Origin: Methanoregula sp.
Lineage (GTDB): Archaea; Halobacteriota; Methanomicrobia; Methanomicrobiales; Methanospirillaceae
Length of the DNA stretch: 10,722 nucleotides
Assembly: GCA_003154335.1 (NCBI GenBank)
Contig: PMDE01000124.1
Location: 40,070 to 50,791 of the forward strand
Direction: 5' to 3'
The notes beneath the pieces are model-generated. The model saw only the letters and a list, made by a program, of their open reading frames with translations. It was not told the origin of the DNA and searched no databases. Below, piece after piece: positions 5,760 through 10,722 of the stretch. A program made the translations under genes and the position numbers. How positions within the stretch are numbered: position 1 is the stretch's first letter; every line of letters begins with the position of its first letter.

Positions 5760-6885
5760 AAGAAGGCATGTCATGGAATACACGGCTCATTATCTTACCT
5801 GACAGCTCGCGCTTGAGGCGCATATATTCTTTCCTTGAAAGTCCCATCTGCTGAAGGGTCATATCGCGGAACATACAGGGAGAAGATGTTTTGCAGCACC
5901 AGGTAAGACTCCCAAAACAAGTCTGTTTACCCTCTTCAAGTGGAGTGTTTTTTACGGTGTCAAGTTTCATCCGGATATATTCGTCTTTGGCCATACCAAT
6001 CCGGGTAAGTGTCGGGACAAGGGGGCACTCTTTGACCGGCATACAACAAAAGGTGAGTGCGCGGATGTCGCCACCCCGGCAGAGCTGTTTTGGCGAATTA
6101 TACCATCCTTCTTCAGAGGCAAACCGGTTAATTGCTGCATCCAGTCCGGATAATGTTCGCATATCGGATTTTCTTGCCAGTGAAACCATATCAGCTCCAT
6201 GTGATAACATTTCCCTCATCCTGTCAAACGAGTTAATTGAGTTATTGGCTATAAGCATGAGGGGACAGCTGTTCCGGATCTGCCTGAGCTTTGCCGAACC
6301 CGCATCCATAAGGTCAATATGAAGGATATCTGATCCTGATTCCCACAGTTTTTTTGCAAGGAGACGATCATCTGATGCTACACCGGCACGAAATTTTACT
6401 GACACCGTCACACCTTCAGATTTTAGTGCCCTGATAACCGCCATCAGTTCTTCGGGTTTCCTGAGATAATATTCCCCACAACCGGCAGCAATCATTGCCG
6501 GTTGCCGGCAGTGGGCATCGATTTCGTATATGACACCATCGCCAAGCGATTCTGCAACACCTTTGTAAGATTCAGGTGCACTGCCCCGGAGATTGAGTCC
6601 AAGAACCACAGAACTTTTTTCAGCGAGTGCCATTTGTTTTTTGAGTTCTGTTACCGGGTCATCATATAAAAATTCCTTACGATTCCCATCTAAAGCTATT
6701 TCCTTCGATGCATCCAGGGTCGGCTGATCGATTGCATACCCGCCAATGAACGCAGCACCGATATGTTCAGCACGCTCGAGAATATATGCTGCATCAACTA
6801 TCCCGGCCATCGATGCAATTGCAACTGGTGTTCGCACAACACGGTTGTTCAACCGCAGCCCGTAACGCTCGAAGGCATCCATCAT
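5746..6885 (-). CDS. Methanogenesis marker protein 9, Dus-like barrel with cysteine-rich tail
   Basis: This 379-residue protein matches what is called methanogenesis marker protein 9, present across methanogens with no known reaction. Residues 1 to about 260 look like the flavin TIM barrel of tRNA-dihydrouridine synthases. EIDAHC (Cys126) stands where Dus has its NxGC catalytic Cys. GEYYLRKPEELMAVIRALK follows as the next Dus-type helix. VSVKFRAG supplies the flavin-contact Lys164 and Arg166, and LSHGADMVSLARKS is the phosphate-site end. The Dus-specific RNA-binding helical domain is absent. In its place is a tandem cysteine module: Cys269, Cys280, Cys281, Cys287, then Cys323, Cys330, Cys331, Cys337, each followed by an (E/D)EY-x-R-x-K helix. 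These cysteines could hold metal clusters. ATG 6885 and ATG 6882 are both possible starts, without a clear Shine-Dalgarno. It heads the operon with the CitG-like and DUF447 genes and is divergent from the F430 genes. Confidence 0.88.
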   Translation of the reverse strand: MMDAFERYGLRLNNRVVRTPVAIASMAGIVDAAYILERAEHIGAAFIGGYAIDQPTLDASKEIALDGNRKEFLYDDPVTELKKQMALAEKSSVVLGLNLRGSAPESYKGVAESLGDGVIYEIDAHCRQPAMIAAGCGEYYLRKPEELMAVIRALKSEGVTVSVKFRAGVASDDRLLAKKLWESGSDILHIDLMDAGSAKLRQIRNSCPLMLIANNSINSFDRMREMLSHGADMVSLARKSDMRTLSGLDAAINRFASEEGWYNSPKQLCRGGDIRALTFCCMPVKECPLVPTLTRIGMAKDEYIRMKLDTVKNTPLEEGKQTCFGSLTWCCKTSSPCMFRDMTLQQMGLSRKEYMRLKRELSGKIMSRVFHDMPSYESS

Positions 6886-6961
6886 AGATTCTTATCTGTT
6901 GAGACTTATCTGCCTAATTACTTTGCATTTGTCTGATTGATATTATTCCCTGAACGATTTC

Positions 6962-6978
6962 CTCAAGATATTATTGAG
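6962..6978. repeat. Inverted repeat CTCAA-N7-TTGAG, possible operator
   Basis: CTCAA (6962-6966) and TTGAG (6974-6978) flank GATATTA. The dyad sits between the two divergent units. A regulator cannot be named; it does not match the NikR or NrpR operator patterns I know. Confidence 0.3.
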
Positions 6979-7050
6979 TCCGGAGATTTATTACAAAAAA
7001 CAGGTATATCTGAAAATAGTGCAGTGAAATCCCAAAAACAGATTTGATGG

Positions 7051-7059
7051 AAATATATA
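7051..7059 (+). promoter_or_regulatory. TATA box, candidate promoter of the cfb operon
   Basis: AAATATATA is a good archaeal box A. It predicts a transcription start near 7080 and a leader of about 80 bases before cfbA at 7162. It is the best TATA-like match in this gap. Confidence 0.5.
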
Positions 7060-7161
7060 CCGCCATATCACAAACTCATTTTTATGTTTACCCTTGAATG
7101 ATTCATTTTCAAAAAGCGATTGGTAAGAATTTTTAATAGTGGGAGTAATACTATTTGTTAT

Positions 7162-7563
7162 ATGGGTAAGAAGGGAATGTTACTTGTCGGGCATGGTAGT
7201 ACAATGCCTTACAATAAGGAACTTGTTGAGAAAACGGCGTCTTTGATTAAGGAACAAAACATGGATTTTATTGTAAAATGCGGTTTTATGAATATTAATA
7301 CTCCGACAATCAGAGAATCACTCAATGAATTCCGGCATGAACCTATAGATGCAATGGTGGTTGTCCCGCTGTTTCTCGCAAAAGGCGTTCATATCGAAAA
7401 AGATATCCCCGGAGAGATTGGACTGGCGGAAGGCACAAAACGGGGAATATTTGCATTAAATGGCAGGTCAGTACCTCTTGTCTATGCAGATCCTATCGGG
7501 AGTGATCCCCTGCTTGCAGACCTCATGGTTAAGAATGCGACAAAAGCGCTCTCTCTTCTTTAA
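7162..7563 (+). CDS. cfbA: Sirohydrochlorin nickelochelatase (CfbA, short CbiX type)
   Basis: CfbA inserts Ni(II) into sirohydrochlorin, the first dedicated step to coenzyme F430; archaeal short CbiX enzymes can also load Co. The protein is 133 residues, the single-domain size that works as a homodimer. The metal-site His11 lies in LLVGHGSTMPYNKE and the second, His77, in VVVPLFLAKGVHIEKDIP. Both are characteristic of the class II chelatase family. A longer reading from TTG 7120 would add MVRIFNSGSNTICY, which lacks similarity to the family, so ATG 7162 (MGKKGMLLVGHGS) is chosen. GGGAG is far upstream (from 7141), so initiation may not depend on it. It is the first gene of the cfb cluster; cfbE follows 8 bases after its stop. 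Confidence 0.93.
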   Translation: MGKKGMLLVGHGSTMPYNKELVEKTASLIKEQNMDFIVKCGFMNINTPTIRESLNEFRHEPIDAMVVVPLFLAKGVHIEKDIPGEIGLAEGTKRGIFALNGRSVPLVYADPIGSDPLLADLMVKNATKALSLL

Positions 7564-7571
7564 TTTTTTTT
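7564..7571 (+). terminator. T8 tract filling the cfbA-cfbE gap, possible partial terminator
   Basis: The whole 8-base spacer between the cfbA stop and the cfbE ATG is T. Such oligo-T runs end transcripts in archaea, so some RNA polymerase could stop here. It also leaves no room for a ribosome binding site for cfbE in the spacer. Whether it acts is inference. Confidence 0.35.
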
Positions 7572-8792
7572 ATGCGCATCCTTGTCCTGGATACTATCCA
7601 TGGGGGAAATGCAATAGGTGAAGCTTTTTCCCAGCGGGGAGATCCTGTTGATTGCGTTGACGTGTACCGGGGTGAAAGCATTGTCGATATAACGACTGCG
7701 CTGACAAAAGAGTATGACCTGATTACAGCCCCGGTTCATCTGGACCCTGACCATCCTCTCCTCAAATTCTCTCCTGCACCTGTCATTTCCCATCACGAGG
7801 CAGTTTACCTGCTTGCCGGAGAGGATCGGCCAGAACCTATGATCGAGATCACCGGGGCACGGGGAAAGACAACAACCGCCCACGCACTCGCTTCGCTTAT
7901 GGGAGGAAAGGGAATCCTGCATACATCGACCGGTACTTACAGGTTCCCGGAAAAGAAGTTAATATCGAAGTCAAGTATAACTCCGGGATCGTTAATCGCA
8001 GCAATAAAAATGGCACGTGAAACGGGAGGTTGGCTGATCGCCGAGGAATCTCTGGGTGTCACTGGCATCGGATTGCTTTCCCTTATTACCTCATCCACCG
8101 ACTATTTTTTTGCGGCCGGAAAAAAATCCGCTCTTTTGACAAAAGTTGCCTCGACAAAAAAGAGTAAATATTGTCTTCTTGCGGAAAATATTGAGGAGGT
8201 TGACCGGGAAAATGTCTTCCATATAGAAGATATTGCCTCTTGTGACAGTAACGAATGCTGTCTGACATTTAAGGGTAAAACCGCCAGGTTTTCAAATCCT
8301 CTTCTTTTGTTGCCCGGATACCATACTCCTCTCATTCTTGCAGCGGCTGCAGCGATGATCCTGGGAATCAATCCTGAACCATTGTCTTCGTTCACCGCGA
8401 TTCCTGGCAGGATGTCGGTGTCGTATGAAAATGGTCTGCTAATTATCGACAATGCAAACAGCGGAACCAATATTGCTTCAACCGTTGAAGCAGCGCAGTA
8501 CGCCCGGAATAACACAAAAAACCTGTCTCTTACACTCGTTATTGGACAGGAAGAAGGTGATGGGGCAGTTTGTGAGGGTTTTTCTTATGATCAGATCAGG
8601 ACTGCGATCAGTCTGATAAATCCTTCCCGGACCATCTGGGTAGGACCATTTCCCGCAAAAAAAATATCAATTCCCGATCAGCTGGCACCAGAAATATCAG
8701 CCCGGGCAGCGACACTCGAAGAAGCATATGAAATTGCTCTCCAGAGTACCGATACCGGATCAATCATACTTTCTGTTAAAACATGGAGATAA
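7572..8792 (+). CDS. cfbE: Coenzyme F430 synthetase (CfbE, Mur ligase-like)
   Basis: CfbE uses ATP to activate the g-propionate of 15,17(3)-seco-F430-17(3)-acid and close the last ring, giving F430. The 406-residue protein has an N-terminal Rossmann-like part (MRILVLDTIHGGNAIGEAF). A Mur-type P-loop follows, ITGARGKTTTAHAL, with Gly95 to Thr100 as G-x-x-GKT. The central domain contains EESLGVTGIGLLSL. In the C-terminal domain, IDNANSGTNIAST (Asp293 onward) stands where peptidoglycan Mur ligases have a D-x-AHN/NP signature. Absence of that signature fits a non-peptide substrate. Methanogens of this type lack a murein pathway, and the place between cfbA and cfbD supports the call. There is no Shine-Dalgarno: the ATG directly follows T8. 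Translation could re-initiate after cfbA. Confidence 0.93.
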   Translation: MRILVLDTIHGGNAIGEAFSQRGDPVDCVDVYRGESIVDITTALTKEYDLITAPVHLDPDHPLLKFSPAPVISHHEAVYLLAGEDRPEPMIEITGARGKTTTAHALASLMGGKGILHTSTGTYRFPEKKLISKSSITPGSLIAAIKMARETGGWLIAEESLGVTGIGLLSLITSSTDYFFAAGKKSALLTKVASTKKSKYCLLAENIEEVDRENVFHIEDIASCDSNECCLTFKGKTARFSNPLLLLPGYHTPLILAAAAAMILGINPEPLSSFTAIPGRMSVSYENGLLIIDNANSGTNIASTVEAAQYARNNTKNLSLTLVIGQEEGDGAVCEGFSYDQIRTAISLINPSRTIWVGPFPAKKISIPDQLAPEISARAATLEEAYEIALQSTDTGSIILSVKTWR

Positions 8793-8801
8793 CGACTAAC
8801 C

Positions 8802-9866
8802 ATGAAATTCATGCACCCGCGCCCCAGTTCAATTGTTGCTGCACTTTATACAGCGCGCGATTTAAAAGTCGACGTTGCGATCCTTCACGGTCCTTCTGGT
8901 TGTTCGTTCAAGCATGCCCGTCTTCTTGAAGAGGACGGAATGCGTGTGCTGACAACATCGCTTGCTGATAATGAATTTATTTTTGGCGGCCAGAAACCCC
9001 TTGAAGACGTTTTGCGTTATGCAGAGAATCATTTTGCCCCAAAGAGGATGGCAGTCATTGGAACCTGTGTTTCGATGATTATTGGAGAAGATCTTCAGTC
9101 AGCGATTGATGGTGCCGGAGTAACAATCCCAACAATTGCGATCGATATTCACGCAGGATTCCTGGAGAATATCGCAGGGGTAATCGCAACACTTGAATCT
9201 GCATGTGAAGCCGGCTGGATCTCTGAAGATGAACTTATCCGCCAACGGTATATAATGGAGAAAGCAAATGAAGTGGAGCGTCTGAGAGGCGCAGCCAGCC
9301 AGGCATATATTGAACCCTCGCGGGGTGATCTGAAACATACCACGGCACAGCGTCTGATAGAACTCTCGCGAAAGGGGGAAAAAGGTGTTGCCATCCTGAA
9401 TGCCAAAAAAGAGACAGCATATATGTTTGCTGATGAACTGATCGCTCTTCATGATGTATGTCCGGATGCCGATATCACGTACATCGCAAATCTGGAGCAG
9501 CGTGGACTACCCAAGACACGGATTGATGCACAGCGGATTCACCATGAGATCACGAGCCGCGGTGTAAAAATTGAAACAATCGGCGCTCTGGATGAGTACG
9601 GAGCGAATGGCGAACTGCTGGGGAAGAAGTTGCAGGAAACCTCTCCTGCATTTGCTCTGATTGCCGGTGTCCCCCATGCAATCCCTCCGGAATATACTAA
9701 GGGTATCGAATGTTTCTCGGTGACCAATGGACCCCGCCAGGTAGGTCCGCTTCGAGCCATCGGGCACAAGCATGTAATCGTGGAAATCGATCTTCATCCC
9801 AAAACACTCGGTGTGCGGGACATTGTTGAGAGCGAATTTGGTGCGATCATCAGGAGTCTTGCATGA
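8802..9866 (+). CDS. cfbD: Ni-sirohydrochlorin a,c-diamide reductive cyclase, NifD-like subunit CfbD
   Basis: CfbD is the catalytic subunit of the nitrogenase-like complex that, with the NifH-like reductase CfbC, performs the six-electron reduction and lactam-ring closure of Ni-sirohydrochlorin a,c-diamide. The 354-residue protein begins MKFMHPRPSSIVAALYTARD. It has Cys34 in HGPSGCSFKHARLLEEDG and Cys89 in IGTCVSMIIGEDL, the likely iron-sulfur ligands between subunits. NifD-type Rossmann repeats follow. It is shorter than NifD and lacks the FeMo-cofactor domain features, as known for this family. GGAG at the end of cfbE lies about 12 bases before the ATG, and the gap to cfbE is 9 bases. The next gene starts inside the stop codon (ATGA), so translation is coupled. 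Its partner cfbC is not in the window. Confidence 0.94.
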   Translation: MKFMHPRPSSIVAALYTARDLKVDVAILHGPSGCSFKHARLLEEDGMRVLTTSLADNEFIFGGQKPLEDVLRYAENHFAPKRMAVIGTCVSMIIGEDLQSAIDGAGVTIPTIAIDIHAGFLENIAGVIATLESACEAGWISEDELIRQRYIMEKANEVERLRGAASQAYIEPSRGDLKHTTAQRLIELSRKGEKGVAILNAKKETAYMFADELIALHDVCPDADITYIANLEQRGLPKTRIDAQRIHHEITSRGVKIETIGALDEYGANGELLGKKLQETSPAFALIAGVPHAIPPEYTKGIECFSVTNGPRQVGPLRAIGHKHVIVEIDLHPKTLGVRDIVESEFGAIIRSLA

Positions 9867-10722
9867 AGCAGGTCCTGATATCCGGCGATCGATCAGGGAG
9901 TGGAAAAACAAGCATTACCCTCGCACTGGCGGGACTCCTTGCGAAAAACAACCGGGTCCAGACTTTTAAGGTGGGGATGGATTACATCGATCCTTCGTAC
10001 CTTTCAGCGGTTTCCGGTCGTCCATGCCGGAATCTGGACAGTTTCACACTTTCAGAAGACCAGATAAAGGATATATTTCAGTACGGGTGCCGGGATGCCG
10101 GAATAGCACTTGTCGAAGGGGTCCGGGGCTTATTTGAAGGGGCGGAAGCGCTTACTGACTGTGGAAGTACCGCATCGGTTGCAAAAATACTCGATCTGCC
10201 CGTAGTTCTCGTAGTTTCTGCACAGAGCATAACCCGGAGTGCCGCCGCTCTGGTAAAAGGATTCCAGGAATTTGACGATGGGATCAATATAGTCGCTGTT
10301 ATCCTCAATAACATAAAAAGCGGTTCTCACCGAGAGAAGGCTGTCACCGCCATTGAGCACTATTGTAACGTGCCCGTTATCGGGGCAATACCCCGCATGG
10401 AAGAGATGCAGCTTGCCATGAGGCATCTTGGGCTGGTGCCTTACCGTGAAGGAGCCGGACGCGGGGACTTTGATTCCCGCATCGCCATGATCACCCAATT
10501 AATCGGGAAATACGTAGACCTCACCCAATTTCTTGAAATAATGAAAGACGTTCCCGAGGTCCCCCGGGGAAAAACACTCCTTGATTATGAGATTAGCCGG
10601 GATGTAAGGATTGGTATCGCGTTGGATGAAGCGTTCAATTTTTATTATGCCGATCTTTTTGATATTCTTCATTCGGCAGGTGCGGAGTACATCCCTTTTA
10701 GTCCAGTGCATGACCGGCTCCC
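9863..10722 (+). CDS. cfbB: Ni-sirohydrochlorin a,c-diamide synthase (CfbB), N-terminal part (runs off right edge)
   Basis: CfbB amidates the a and c acetate side chains of Ni-sirohydrochlorin with ATP and glutamine. About 286 codons are present, with no stop before the window edge; the family is about 450 residues, so the end is missing. Seen: P-loop SGDRSGSGKTS (7-17); FKVGMDYIDPSYL (35-47), the CobB/CbiA signature with Lys36 and Asp40; ALVEGVRGLFEG (82-93) with Glu85, the ATP-amidotransferase loop; and a NTPase end near IGAIPRMEEMQLAMRHLGLVP. The GATase1 domain starts about residue 253 (RIGIALDEAFNFYYADLF), but the catalytic Cys of the glutaminase lies beyond the edge. The ATG overlaps the cfbD stop by 4 bases, with AGGAG upstream. 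CobB/CbiA of cobalamin synthesis is a close relative; context decides for CfbB. Confidence 0.93.
   Translation, partial: MKQVLISGDRSGSGKTSITLALAGLLAKNNRVQTFKVGMDYIDPSYLSAVSGRPCRNLDSFTLSEDQIKDIFQYGCRDAGIALVEGVRGLFEGAEALTDCGSTASVAKILDLPVVLVVSAQSITRSAAALVKGFQEFDDGINIVAVILNNIKSGSHREKAVTAIEHYCNVPVIGAIPRMEEMQLAMRHLGLVPYREGAGRGDFDSRIAMITQLIGKYVDLTQFLEIMKDVPEVPRGKTLLDYEISRDVRIGIALDEAFNFYYADLFDILHSAGAEYIPFSPVHDRL

Larger units (their letters stand above)
6886..7161. other. Divergent promoter region between mmp9 and the cfb cluster
   Basis: This 276-base AT-rich stretch holds no gene. It contains a dyad at 6962-6978, a TATA-like box at 7051-7059 for the plus-strand cfb genes, and a weak AATAATAT on the minus strand near 6940 that could serve mmp9. 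The frame upstream of ATG 7162 is open back to a TTG at 7120, but that part shows no conserved protein features. Confidence 0.6.

Noticed and set aside
4795..6322. Plus-strand open frames of 70-145 codons at 4795-5079, 5076-5297 and 5891-6322
   Set aside because: They lie opposite the DUF447, CitG-like and MMP9 genes, whose frames show strong family motifs; the plus-strand products have no recognisable features.
7120..7161. Upstream TTG start for cfbA
   Set aside because: The extra 14 residues do not fit the family, whose members begin just before the LLVGHGS strand; ATG 7162 fits.
8102..8515. Minus-strand 137-codon frame opposite cfbE
   Set aside because: cfbE is well supported by its P-loop and context; the antisense product has no family features.
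1..10722. CRISPR arrays, insertion sequences, prophage or other mobile elements
   Set aside because: No regularly spaced repeats, transposase or integrase motifs, or terminal repeats were seen; gene order looks like ordinary core chromosome.

Overview
The window reads as the chromosome of a hydrogenotrophic methanogenic archaeon, most likely of the order Methanomicrobiales (Methanoregula / Methanospirillum relatives). The grounds are a coenzyme F430 biosynthesis cluster, a methanogenesis marker protein 9 gene, a DUF447/CitG-like gene pair, a seryl-tRNA synthetase of the common (non-methanococcal) class with archaeal-style motif 3, and a zinc-ribbon single-pass membrane protein of a kind I associate with this order. 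AT-rich gaps carry archaeal TATA-like boxes and oligo-T terminators. The genus is inference.

Layout. (1) 1-774, minus strand: the 5' part of a class I SAM-dependent methyltransferase that runs off the left edge, and a small protein of unknown function that resembles a thioredoxin-like family lacking its second cysteine. (2) 775-1089: divergent, AT-rich intergenic region with a TATA-like box and a palindrome upstream of serS. (3) 1090-3968, plus strand: serS, then a zinc-ribbon / proline-rich / one-TM protein with an exported C-terminal domain. (4) 3969-4383: convergent intergenic region with several oligo-T tracts and small hairpins on the plus strand. (5) 4384-6885, minus strand: a tightly overlapping three-gene unit, transcribed mmp9 -> citG-like -> DUF447. 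(6) 6886-7161: divergent promoter region. (7) 7162-10722, plus strand: cfbA-cfbE-cfbD-cfbB, running off the right edge.

How the genes work together. The right part is the F430 pathway for the nickel tetrapyrrole of methyl-coenzyme M reductase. CfbA inserts Ni into sirohydrochlorin, CfbB amidates the a and c side chains, CfbD (with CfbC, not seen here) reduces and cyclises the ring, and CfbE closes the six-membered carbocycle. The order here is A-E-D-B; the order I remember from other methanogens is A-B-C-D-E. cfbC is not in the window. The divergent minus-strand unit couples a Dus-like flavin-barrel methanogenesis marker of unknown function, carrying a duplicated cysteine-rich tail, to a CitG-family enzyme and an FMN-binding-fold DUF447 protein. 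This is the least explained part of the window and the best candidate for an undescribed methanogen cofactor or modification system.
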